Assembly: GCA_963995525.1 (NCBI GenBank)
Contig: OZ023214.1
Span: forward strand, 54,068,839 to 54,132,838
Length of the DNA: 64,000 bases
Direction: 5' to 3'
Source: Escarpia spicata
Taxonomy: Eukaryota > Annelida > Polychaeta > Sabellida > Siboglinidae
Shown: in pieces, positions 11,400-21,139 of the stretch
How the letters are laid out: each line of letters opens with the position of its first letter
Position numbering within the stretch: position 1 is the first letter of the stretch
Notes under the pieces: model-generated
Told to the model about the DNA's origin: nothing
Databases searched by the model: none
What the model saw: the letters and a program-made list of their open reading frames with translations, nothing else
Made by a program: the position numbers and the translations under genes

Positions 11400-12384
11400 C
11401 AACTACATCCGCTCTTGTTTAATGTAAACGAGGTCAGGGTTCTGCCATTGAGCATCAGCAGGGTACACCGATTTATACATTCATACAGGTTTGACTTCTG
11501 ACATAATTGTGTGCTTTGTTGCATATTTGTAATTATAGGCTCTACAGTACAATGACATTAATAATGTCTTAAGAACAAAGCTAGACTATTGTCATTTTGT
11601 TGTAGGACCCATAACGATAACTATGAACAAGTATGCTAAAGTCTTCTTCTAAATGGCTGATTCGTATAATGTTAAAATAAATCATAATTTTTGTTAATTA
11701 TTATCGTTTCACTGACCAGTGTCCAATATAATACTGTAAAAAGAAAACTGTACTTTTCGGAGTATCCCATCGAGTATTAAAAAGCCGGATGTTAGCTGTC
11801 ACGCGCGATGGATGTCCACGGCCTTACTGTGTGGTTTCTGACGTCGGCTCGCTCGACGTCTGGCGCGGGATACGCGCATTTATCGATCGTCCAGCATATG
11901 TTGGTGTTTGTCGTACAGATGATTATTTTTCTAAGATGAGCGTCATTTATTGCTCCCATTTATAGATGTGCTGCAGAACACATGTTGTAAACTATGCACA
12001 TATTGTTGGCGCGGCGTCAGGTGGAACCAACATTGCAAGTCAGTGCTAAAAGTAGTTTTGACCCTTTCGCTGCCATTACGATTGTAAGTACAATAAAAGC
12101 TTGGATTTTTTAGCAATGTTACGATTTATTTAGATTATACATCAGAAAATATTCTTTCTCACATAGGACATGTGCATTACGCATATGTTTATTTTACCAA
12201 AAGAAATGATGGGATATATATCTTTAGCCATACCTGGTATAGGCTAATACCAACAGTGTGGCCCAAACGCAGCCCAGGAGTTACTAAATGCATATATCAT
12301 CAGCACACCCAATTGTAGCACAGGACCAAGCATACTACCGAACTCAAAGGTGCCGTTGACATATCATAATATATATTCTACTGC
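11400..12384. other. no feature seen
   Basis: Mostly AT-rich. A GC-richer patch at 11790-11885 includes a short inverted pair, GACGTC...GACGTC, flanking GGCTCGCTC. I see no gene. Confidence 0.35.
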
Positions 12385-13760
12385 AACCACTGCCAGTTCT
12401 ACCAGTCCTATCAGAGGGCAGTAACCACTGCCAGTGTGAGGGTACCCTCGTTCTACCAGTTCTATCAGAGTGCAGCAACCACTGCCAGTATGAGGCCATC
12501 CCCGTTCTATCACTCCTATCAGAGTGCAGCAACCATTGTCAATGTGACGCAACCCCCGTTCTACCAGTTCTATCAAAATACAGCAACCACTGCCAGTGTG
12601 AGGCCACCCTCGTTCTACCAGATCTACCAGAATGCAACAACCACTGCCAGTGTGAGGCCACCCTCGTTCTACCAGATCTACCAAAATGCAACAACCACTG
12701 CCAGTGTGAGGCCACCCTCGTTCTACCAGATCTACCAGAATGCAACAACCACTGCCAGTGTGAGGCCACCCCCGTTCTTCCAGTTCTATCAGAATGCAAC
12801 AACCACTGCCAGTGTGAGGCCACCCTCGTTCTACCAGATCTACCAGAATGCAACAACCACTGCCAGTGTGAGGCCACCCTCGTTCTACCAGATCTACCAG
12901 AATGCAACAACTACTGCCAGTGTGAGGCCACCCTCGTTCTACCAGATCTACCAGAATGCAACAACCACTGCCAGTGTGAGGCCACCCTCGTTCTACCAGA
13001 ATGCTACAACCACTGCCAGTGTGAGGCCACCCTCGTTCTACCAGATCTACCAGAATGCAACAACCACTGCCAGTGTGAGGCCACCCTCGTTCTACCAGAT
13101 CTACCAGAATGCAACAACCACTGCCAGTGTGAGGCCACCCCCGTTCTTCCAGTTCTATCAGAATGCAACAACCACTGCCAGTGTGAGGCCACCCTTGTTC
13201 TACCAGTTCTATCAGAATGCAACAACCACTGCCAGTGTGAGGCCACCCTCGTTCTACCAGATCTACCAGAATGCAACAACCACTGCCAGTGTGAGGCCAC
13301 CCCCGTTCTACCAGTTCTATCAGAATGCAACAACCACTGCCAGTGTGAGGCCACCCCCGTTCTTCCAGTTCTATCGGAATGCAACAACCACTGCCAGTGT
13401 GAGGCCACCCCCGTTCTACCAGTTCTATCAGAATGCAACAACCACTGCCAGTGTGAGGCCACCCTCGTTCTACCAGATCTACCAGAATGCAACAACCACT
13501 GCCAGTGTGAGGCCACCCCCGTTCTTCCAGTTCTATCAGAATGCAACAACCACTGCCAGTGTGAGGCCACCCCCGTTCTTCCAGTTCTATCAGAAAGCAG
13601 CAACCACCGTTCTACTAGTCTTATCAGAGTGCAGCAACCACTGCCAGTGTGAGGCCACCCCCGTTCTATCACTCCTATTGAAGTGCTGCTGACAACCAAT
13701 GCCAGTGTGGCGCAACCACCGTTCAACCAATGTGCACTGCTAGTGTGAGGCAACCCCCGT
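12385..13760. repeat. 54-bp minisatellite, about 23-25 units
   Basis: The unit is 54 bases and includes GCAACAACCACTGCCAGTGT, GAGGCCACC and TTCTACCAG blocks. On the plus strand it encodes an 18-residue repeat, NATTTASVRPPSFYQIYQ, in an open frame of 418 codons (12436-13692). Two frames on the minus strand are also open, because the unit length is a multiple of three and lacks stops. Edge units are degenerate and central ones nearly identical. Three main variants are interspersed (FYQIYQ, FYQFYQ, FFQFYQ), and one unit lacks nine bases near 13000. It is most simply a non-coding minisatellite. Translation is possible but has no independent support. Confidence 0.85.
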
Positions 13761-13762
13761 TC

Positions 13763-13830
13763 CGTGCACGTTGATAGGACGGGTAGAACGGGGGTTGTGT
13801 CACACTGGCAGTGGTTGCTGCACTTTTACC
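13763..13830 (-). repeat. inverted unit closing the 54-bp minisatellite
   Basis: GATAGGACGGGTAGAACGGG, then GGTTGTGTCACACTGGCAGT and GGTTGCTGCA, is the reverse complement of the minisatellite unit. It could pair with any neighbouring direct unit. Confidence 0.8.
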
Positions 13831-15397
13831 CAACTCATATAGTGTAGTATCATTCTGCCTCTCAGCCCGCGAAATAATAACAATGCCTTCACTCAAGATT
13901 CATAAAAACAAACATTAACTCAAAAACTGAATGTAGGACATACAATTTTTATTGGCATTTTTATTTCGAAAAAATGTTCGTTTGCAAAGTTAGTCTTGTT
14001 AAAATGTCATACCTAATTCATAATATTGAGTTTGTAACTTAGGTCCAACATTTTGTTATTGGCCCACTTGTACTCGAGCATGGCAATCAATTAAGTTGTC
14101 ATCCATTCTACAAGCCAACCGAAAGACGCGTGCACAGCAGCAAAGTGACCCGAGGTAAATAGCTTTCAGAAATTGAATCATTTTGATTGCAATTAAATGC
14201 ACTTGACCCAGTGTGAATAGCCTCGTCGTCCTGTCGACAACGGATCTATTCTCATGCATAAGTCATCGTTATTTGACCAATAGGGAGACATTCGTCTTTG
14301 TCGCCGGCTTCTCTTCGTGGCCACAATATCAATCGGATTCATTTATCAATATAGCTATATCCATATAATCGATATCTGGTAAGGCTAGGGTTGTTAGTTA
14401 GTTATGTTTTTAATAAACAATATTTATTGATAAAGTGGTTTTATTTAATACATTTACACTTAACGGTGTTAGCGAAATGGTGTACCCATATGCGATACAT
14501 ATTATAGTTGGCCGCATCATTAGTAGACCAACTAGTAAAATCAGTCATTTGTCCTTATTCGTGCGTTTAATATGAATATCTTAGATAGTAATGAAACACG
14601 AAATGTTCCTACTCCGTCTAAAATGTTAACGTTTGGTTTCTGGCCGTGTCACATCCTGTCTGTTTCTGATCAGAATTGATTATATTCACTCAAACTTTTC
14701 GTCATATTCTTCGCTCTTTATACCTTTGTAGAGCGACCTCTTCGCCTCGAAGCATAATAAGACCAAGAACCACACGCCACACCATCAAGAGACGAAGCAT
14801 GCTCGTAACCAGGTTTCGCTGAGGGTATAGGCGCCTGAACCGAGAACTTGGAGGATGAGTCTCCAAGATATGTGGTGGGGGCTTCACTAGCACACACATT
14901 TTTAACAATGGAGTATTTTCTTTGTATATTTTCAGTCAGTTTCGTGGGGGTGTAGTTGGCTGTTTTTGGCGATTTTTATTAATCTCAAGGGGACGCAGTT
15001 GGAGATTTTGGTGAGCTCCACAATAGGACGGAAGCATTCTTACTACTACTCTCAACAATTTGGAACGACACCGTGAAATCTCCAACGGCACCCCTCCCCC
15101 CGTTGTCCGGTGACATGGTCAGAGATAACGGAGACAGAGTGGTGTTGAAGCTACGGCTCAGCCGCCCGATATTAATTTTGTTCCGGCGTCAGTGTGGTTA
15201 CAAGGATGTAGCACGTCAGGATGCCATTCTGATCAATAATTGTCTCCAAGTTCATCTAATTAGGCTTCACAGGATGTGAAGCACGGACTGTGTTAGGCCA
15301 GCACAGGTATTCCTGCAGTGTACAAGACTTCTCAAAACATTTATTTTCAGTGTAGCGTTTTCATAGCGCGCTGATGTGATAACTTTGTTCAATGCAT
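13831..15397. other. no gene recognised
   Basis: Several short ORFs below 70 codons lie here, with no recognisable family. No repeats of note were seen. Confidence 0.35.
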
Positions 15398-15408
15398 TTA
15401 TATATATT

Positions 15409-15439
<31 letters not shown>

Positions 15440-15448
15440 GTATGTATA
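15398..15448. repeat. TA and TGTA microsatellite
   Basis: A run of TA dinucleotides is followed directly by ATGT/TGTA tetranucleotides. Confidence 0.9.
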
Positions 15449-15591
15449 AATAGCAGTATCTTGTGTGAGGGTTTTGTGTTTATATATTCCGTGTGATATA
15501 GACATAATACGACTGTGGCAGAGTTGATAGCTGTTATCTCAACTGAGTACCCGGTATTATTTTAGATTAGTTGGCATGCGAATAAGGTTAG

Positions 15592-15651
15592 TCGGTGGGG
15601 GTCGGTCACATTTGATTTCAGGTGACCTAGTGGCGTAGTGACCCCCACCGA
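15592..15651. repeat. 12-bp perfect inverted repeat
   Basis: TCGGTGGGGGTC at 15592-15603 pairs perfectly with GACCCCCACCGA at 15640-15651 across a 36-base spacer, so the DNA or RNA can form a GC-rich hairpin. GGTCAC and GGTGAC in the spacer add partial pairing. Function unknown. Confidence 0.8.
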
Positions 15652-15659
15652 TACGGTGT

Positions 15660-16424
15660 GAATGGTAAATACTAGCCAGTAGGGATATAGTTAGTAGTTG
15701 TAGCAGGTAGCTGCCGGATACAATTAAAGACTATTGTTATATAACTATTAGTGAGACTACTAATAGGTCGGTGAATTGTATATATTCTGTAGCAATACAA
15801 TTGGGGCCGGCATGCTTGCTGTGAATATGTGATTCGATTATTGTATTGATGGATACATAATCTTTGTTACTTAATAAAAGTAAATGTCATTAAGTTGGCC
15901 TATTTCAATCTGCACTGGATTTGCGTTGTTGCTCTGCATAAACGTATATTTGTGACATGCAATGACGCAAACAGTGTTTTATGCGGCAGTAGCAACGTAA
16001 GGAATATTCAGGGAATGCAGGGATACAGCGAATTGTGACAGCGGGCGTAATTTAACGTGGTAGCTACATCCCTTGGTTGATTTGGCCAGCACTAGTATGT
16101 GCGTATGAATAATCGTATTACTGCCATGCGCGGAGTGCTACCTAGCGCCTCGTGATGCGCACAGCCAAGTTAATGTTTGCAGATGTATGTGGTCTGCTTG
16201 TGAGATCTTGGCTTGTAATTTCTTTGTTAATTGTTGGATTGTTATGTGGATTGCTAAGCAGATTCATGGTTTAATAAGCAGTTGTTTAACACACCCTCCT
16301 AGATTATGTTAATGACAGTTTGATGGCATGCATTTTATAATTTGTGTAGTGTTCATCTAATTCTAAAATGCATGCATGTAGAGCGCCGAAATGCAATTCT
16401 GATTGATCCGGCTCTATGTAACTT
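15660..16424. other. no feature seen
   Basis: No coding signal or repeat that I can support. Confidence 0.35.

Positions 16425-16504
<80 letters not shown>
16425..16504. repeat. (TAG)n trinucleotide microsatellite
   Basis: About 26 uninterrupted TAG units. They create poly-Ser and poly-Leu open frames, which are artefacts. Confidence 0.95.
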
Positions 16505-16894
16505 CAACATATATGAAACACGAAAAAACAGACATACAAGATGAAACACTACTCAAAGAAACAAAGTTAAAGGGCAAAAAGTCATGGTCAAATATCAATT
16601 TGCGCCCCCCTGGGGAATAGGTTGTGAACTAAATAATAAAATCATGTAGCGCCCCTTCCGGAAAATATATGAAATACTTAAATTCGTGTCTTCTATGTGG
16701 TGAACAACAACATAGTAAATCATATCATTAAAGAGGCCATTGCGCATGGTCATTCATGTGTTTTTTCGTGAGGCTACGTTTACTTTGCACTCCACGCGTC
16801 TAGTTTCTACTCTGCACTCCGTGCGTGTACTTTCTACTTTGAGGTCCGTGCTTATTAGGCACGCCCACGTGACCTTTATGTTCTGTCGAACTTT

Positions 16895-16902
16895 TATAAA
16901 AG
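16895..16902 (+). promoter_or_regulatory. TATA box upstream of a possible short gene
   Basis: TATAAAAG follows a segment with CACGCCCACGTGACC (an E-box core, CACGTG). The first ATG downstream in a sensible position is at 16966, about 70 bases from the TATA box. This distance is close to that at 17784/17851. Confidence 0.4.
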
Positions 16903-16965
16903 GCCTGCGTCTGTTTTTACCACAACCTGTAGTCTTTCCATACTAAAGATCCACAGGATTTGAAC

Positions 16966-17152
16966 ATGCCGCACACGATAGTGGGACATCTTTATGTACC
17001 AAATCAAGGTCTCCCTATATGTTATCATTTATCAATATTTTAGTCTTTACATGCGAAGTTGACCTCACCTCAGTTTGTCGCCTTATTGATGAAATAACGA
17101 AGGTAAATGATGAATCTATAGGACCAAACTGGTTTGAACTGGTAGTCGCTGG
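16966..17152 (+). CDS. candidate gene start and exon, uncertain
   Basis: ATG at 16966 opens a short frame (MPHTIVGHLYVPNQGLPICY) that stops at 17041-17043. A second stop-free piece follows: TTTTAG at 17038-17043 could be a splice acceptor, and G|GTAAGT at 17153 is a near-perfect donor. The 109-base piece between them reads DLTSVCRLIDEITKVNDESI and then GPNWFELVVAG. The GPNWFEL phrase is faintly like the first helices of death-fold domains, but that is only an impression. The two frames could be joined only across a 35-base intron, which is too short to be likely. No downstream exon was found. It may be a decayed gene or chance. Confidence 0.25.
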
Positions 17153-17394
17153 GTAAGTCTGAACTTGTATAGAACCTACAATGTAACGAGAATGTATTAC
17201 ATTGTAATCGATACGTGTAACCGTGACGCAGTCAACCGGACCGAGCGATTGTGGTGTGAGACGTTCATGGCTTCTTAAGTAATGAAGGCGAATCTAAAAT
17301 AAGCTGTTGCGATCTGACGGGTTGTATTCGAAAGGTGGAATACCGAGACCTAGATTATGACGAACCCTATATATTTCTAAAACAATCGGAACTT

Positions 17395-17690
17395 CTCTGC
17401 TAAATCAGTCAAACTGGCTGCTATTTCCGTGTACGGTCAAACTAGCAGGCATTCGGAACTTGCGCACGTATATATAGTCTCATTGGCGTAAATAAATAGA
17501 TACGCGTGATAATTCGGTCAAACAGGTAGTAATTATGTCAAACTAGCAGGCATTAGGAACTTGCGCATGAGTATATAGTTTCAATGACGTCGTTAAATAG
17601 GTACGCGTGGTAAATCGGTTAAACTGGTAGGAATTCGGTCAAACTAGCAGGCATTTGGAACTTGCGCATGTGTATATAGTCTCATTTATT
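17395..17690 (+). repeat. ~101-bp minisatellite, three units (family shared with 62.5 kb)
   Basis: GGTCAAACTAGCAGGCATT then GGAACTTGCGCA, GTATATAG and TACGCGTG recur with starts near 17435, 17536 and 17637. Each unit has a TATATAG box. The second has a CRE-like TGACGTCG. Diverged relatives occur at 62490-62830. Both arrays are preceded by CGAAAGGTGGAATAC (17330 and 62490). Confidence 0.75.
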
Positions 17691-17783
17691 TTGTGGCTGC
17701 CACCATGTTGTCGCTGCACTCATTACTGCTTATGTATTTGTTCCCTTGCGCCGTCTGTCACCCGACCACTTTTTAATATAATG

Positions 17784-17791
17784 TATAAAAG
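17784..17791 (+). promoter_or_regulatory. TATA box upstream of small Ser/Thr/Pro-rich ORF
   Basis: TATAAAAG lies about 67 bases before ATG at 17851 and just downstream of the TATATAG-bearing minisatellite. The geometry suits a polymerase II promoter, but nothing else supports its use. Confidence 0.4.
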
Positions 17792-17850
17792 GTGTCTTGT
17801 AGTAGCGAACTGATCAGCATTCATTATTCAACGTCTTTGTGGGTAACATC

Positions 17851-18111
17851 ATGCTGAATACATCCTACTACTATGGTAATGCAACCTTCAGAGACAGCGA
17901 CGTAGACGAACTGACTAGCCAACCACCGTTAGCGGTATCAGTCAGCCGAACACCGTCACCCTCTGTGAGCCCATCACTTGCACCGTCAACTTCAGCTTCT
18001 ACTATCAACGTCGCCGCTACCGTCTGCACTAACACTACTCTAGATATTACCGTCGGCGCTGACAATACACACAACATGATAGCCTATGTGCCGTCCATGT
18101 TGAAAAATTAG
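17851..18111 (+). CDS. hypothetical small Ser/Thr/Pro-rich protein (86 codons)
   Basis: The frame from ATG 17851 to TAG 18109-18111 encodes 86 residues. It starts MLNTSYYYGNATF, has an acidic patch (RDSDVDEL), then a Ser/Pro/Thr-rich middle (SRTPSPSVSPSLAPSTSAST) and ends in YVPSMLKN. N-glycosylation-type NxT/NxS sites occur (NTS, NAT, NTT). No signal peptide or membrane segment is evident. A good TATA box precedes it. I recognise no family. It could be a small gene, a first exon that reads into an intron, or a chance ORF of an element driven by the TATA-rich repeats. Confidence 0.3.
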   Translation: MLNTSYYYGNATFRDSDVDELTSQPPLAVSVSRTPSPSVSPSLAPSTSASTINVAATVCTNTTLDITVGADNTHNMIAYVPSMLKN

Positions 18112-18600
18112 TTTACATGTTACATGGCAGAAATCATTAGCCAATGCGTAAAAATGCGAGGCATGTGAGATACATGTACTTTAGCAATGCCGTAGAGCGT
18201 ATCGATGCAACATTGGTTCTTAGAAAATTTATTGAATGTCATAGTCACTATGTATAGATACAGAAAAAAGTTTGGGTTAATCGAGCGAAAATTCAAACAA
18301 CCCACGTACTGCAGTTTTGTTAGGGGCGCTACGCAGGAAGCGTCGTTGTAGTAACGTGACTGTCATGTCCGCATCGACGGTTCTACCTTTTCCGAAGTGT
18401 GTCGACTAATAGAGTTCCGGCATGCATGGTAGATGGCGCTTTTCTAACTAGCTACATTGGTGTGTGCTTTGGGTGTCCCCGGACGTAGCCTATCTCATGG
18501 CTGCACAAAGTGATTTATCCGGAAGTGAATCGTTTGAAAGCTGGCCGCTTCCTAATAGTGGGCGCTACGTCGGAAATATCGTCATACCCGAAGTCACGTG
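18112..18600. other. no gene seen
   Basis: GGGGCGCTACG(C/T) near 18326 and GGGCGCTACGTCGG near 18560 suggest a weak repeated promoter-type phrase. Nothing else. Confidence 0.3.
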
Positions 18601-18622
18601 ATGTACGTTCGCTCTGATCGTT

Positions 18623-18630
18623 TATATAAA
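18623..18630 (+). promoter_or_regulatory. TATA box, third of a series
   Basis: TATATAAA with TCACGTGA about 30 bases upstream and TGACGTGA immediately downstream. The first ATG at 18677 opens about 30 codons only. The three TATA boxes at 16895, 17784 and 18623 are spaced about 890 and 840 bases apart. Confidence 0.35.
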
Positions 18631-19194
18631 TGACGTGATGCTAGAAACTAGTTTCAGTACCTTGATACAGAAGATTATGATCATTCTCTTTTTGAATCTG
18701 GAAAAGAAACATCGTGCCTGGTCTTTCCCGCTATTTGTAAATATGAAAGTGTGTCGCGATATCTGATACGAGTCTCATGGCCGTACCTTTGGAGGTGAAC
18801 CAGAACTGGTCGCTATCTCTCGGAATGAAGGTATGTGACGTTATTTTCCTTGGCTGTTTTAGACCTAATCATTTTTCGGTAATAACCTTTTAGAAATTTA
18901 CTTATGCGAACTTGTCGCCCCAAACTGATACGTAAAGTCACTAGCTGGCGGTTCACGGTAGGACAGTATGTAAAACTATGATATGAAACTCGCCGGACGC
19001 CTCGTTTCGGTGCGACCACGGCGCCATAGAATACAACTCGATAGATAGAACGATACCCAATACAACCTGATCCGCCTGTGAAGTTTGGTATTTGGCTGAC
19101 TGAAGAGAGTAGTAGTTACTGTCGTCGATTACCCATGTTTACTTTTCAATAATGCACCGCAGAATGACAACCGCTAGAAATATTGACGTGTCCG

Positions 19195-19860
19195 GCCTCT
19201 AAGAAGTTACCTCGGTAATGCACTATACTGGCAATAATTTACGACACATGCGCTTTAAAATAAACAACTTGTACAAGTCTACCGTGTTAGTCAGCTAAAT
19301 CTTTACGAAGTTACCTCGGTAATTTACTAAGCTGGAAAGAATTTACGACCAGCACGCGTTGATACGCTAGAATTCTAAGAAGTTATCTCGGTAAGGCACT
19401 ACACTGGAACGAATTTACGACGCTTTCTGTAAGAAAGTTGTACAAATCCAGCGTTTTGGCCAGCAACATGTTTACGAAGTTACCTCGGTAATGTACTAAG
19501 CTAGCAAGAATTTACGTTCATGCGCTAAAATTCTAAGAATTTACCTCGGTGATGCACTACACTGGCAAGAATTTACGACGTTCACGCGTTAATGTATGAA
19601 AGTTGTACAAATCTACCGTGTTGGTCAACTAAATTTTACGAAGTTACCTCGGTAATGTACTAAACAGGCGAGAATTTACCATGTTCACGTATTCATACGC
19701 TAAAATCCTAAGAAGTTACCTCGGTAATGCACTACACTGGCACGAATTTACGACATTTAAAGAAAGAAAGCTGTACAAAAGTCTACCGTGTTGGTAAGCT
19801 AAAAGTTACCTCGGTAATGTACTAAACTGGCAAGACCTTACGACGCCCACGCGGTACAGG
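19195..19860 (+). repeat. dimeric minisatellite, about four ~170-bp dimers
   Basis: AAGTTACCTCGGTAATG with AATTTACGAC occurs eight times, at alternating intervals of about 100 and 65-75 bases. Two alternating spacers are recognisable: one with AAGTTGTACAAATCTACCGT and one with a (C)ACGCGTT then TACGCTAAAATTCTAAG phrase. This is a higher-order repeat built from an ancestral dimer. Confidence 0.75.
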
Positions 19861-20740
19861 TTCATATGTCATGTTCTGTGTTGGCCGTAATATCAGGTGA
19901 AAACTTCCCAGCTGCTCGAAAAAACAAGAGATATATCCCCACTGGAAATCCAAATTCGGCAATCAGATTTCTGAGTTGACTAAATGATGGAATGTATCTT
20001 ACATAACACAATAAGCAAAACAAATAATGACATTTATCGCGCTCGGTTATGCGAAACAATTAGGAGTGATGGCTATTATTAAAAGGATGTCATCTCGACT
20101 ATGGCCACTCGACGGGAACTCGCGAGAAGGCGACTTAATTAGGCAATTGCTTCATTCATAAACATAGTCTTAGACGTCCTTCGACAGCAATACCGATGCG
20201 TTGTTGTCGTCCAAACTGCTGAATCATTTACTAAAACCTCTTCAACACATTATCCTAGCGCTAATACTTTCGGTTCTAATTAATAGTTAACCATCGTGAA
20301 ATATAAAACGTCGCTAGACTAACCTCATTTGATAAGCATTTTGATTATCCTAATTTGGCCAACGGCGACTGCGTTAATTGCGTACACTTAGTTTAATTGT
20401 AATGCCAGATCGCTAGCGGCGCTTGCTGAAAGTTCTCGTCTGCCAATTAACATCTACGGGCGAACGAGGACGCGTTGCACGGACGTGACATAGGTCTACT
20501 CGCCGACCCAGTCCGCAGGGCCAGCCAACCGGCTACTGCGTCGATCAGTCCCTCGGCCAGTCAGCCAGCTGCTGCGTCGACTAGTCCCTTGGTCAGTCAG
20601 CCTGTTGACACATGACCTGGTGTGTTGCAAAATGTTGATACAACTTGACCTTTTTGTACCAAGAATCGTTGGTGCACCACAACTCTCCCACTGCACCCAA
20701 TTGTGGTTCACGAAAATCTTGCAACTACACCCACTCGAAA
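19861..20740. other. no gene seen; small duplicated phrase
   Basis: At 20498-20605 a phrase of GCTGCGTCGA(C/T) with AGTCCCT(C/T)GGCCAGTCAGCC is repeated two to three times. No coding family recognised. Confidence 0.35.
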
Positions 20741-20742
20741 CT

Positions 20743-20917
20743 CACTCTGGACCAAAGCACCAATTTGGCACATTTGTACCTTAGGATAATATAAAACGTA
20801 AATATTTGACCTTGGCATGAACTGCACGTTGACATTTAAAATCGGGCAGCACCTGTCATAAGTCTTGAATGGTCCTAAGATACAATTGTGCCAAATTTTG
20901 TGTTTTGGTTCAGTGTG
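20743..20917. repeat. imperfect long inverted repeat, ~47-bp arms
   Basis: The arm at 20743-20790 contains ACCAAAGCACCAATTTGGCA then CATTTGTACCTTAGGA. The arm at 20869-20917 is its reverse complement with about seven differences (TCCTAAGATACAATTGTGCC then AAATTTTGTGTTTTGGT). The loop is about 80 bases. It resembles a small MITE or hairpin. Confidence 0.7.
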
Positions 20918-21139
20918 TCACGATTTCACCAAAAATTGACTTTAGTCATTCTACAAGTAGTTGAAAATCACAAGATTTGCTAGACTAATGCTCTTATCAC
21001 ATAATGTGCCAAATATGTAATATGTTGATTGCGAACTCGTATCACCAAGCTTGCTCAAACAGGGTCATTTGCGTGTCACAAAACAACCAGCTCGTTAGGT
21101 GTTAGTGACGTTAAAGGACCGCTGAGCGCTCACAGCCCT

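Larger units (their letters stand above)
5690..11400 (+). mobile_element. DIRS/Ngaro-like tyrosine-recombinase retrotransposon, inactivated
   Basis: The order on the plus strand is SGNH hydrolase (5860-6460), a non-coding gap with short repeats, reverse transcriptase plus RNase H (7711-9558), tyrosine recombinase remnants (9559-10275), 94-bp repeats (10290-10610) and a pair of ~160-bp direct repeats (10745-10905 and 11225-11390). RT-RH followed by a tyrosine recombinase defines the YR retrotransposons. Direct repeats arranged within the 3' region fit the split direct repeats of Ngaro-type elements, and hydrolase ORFs have been described in that group. The left boundary is not defined, because I found no matching repeat upstream of the first ORF. 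All ORFs carry frameshifts or stops. Confidence 0.75.

Noticed and set aside
12385..13830. CRISPR array
   Set aside because: The 54-bp units are contiguous with no unique spacers, and the context is animal DNA.
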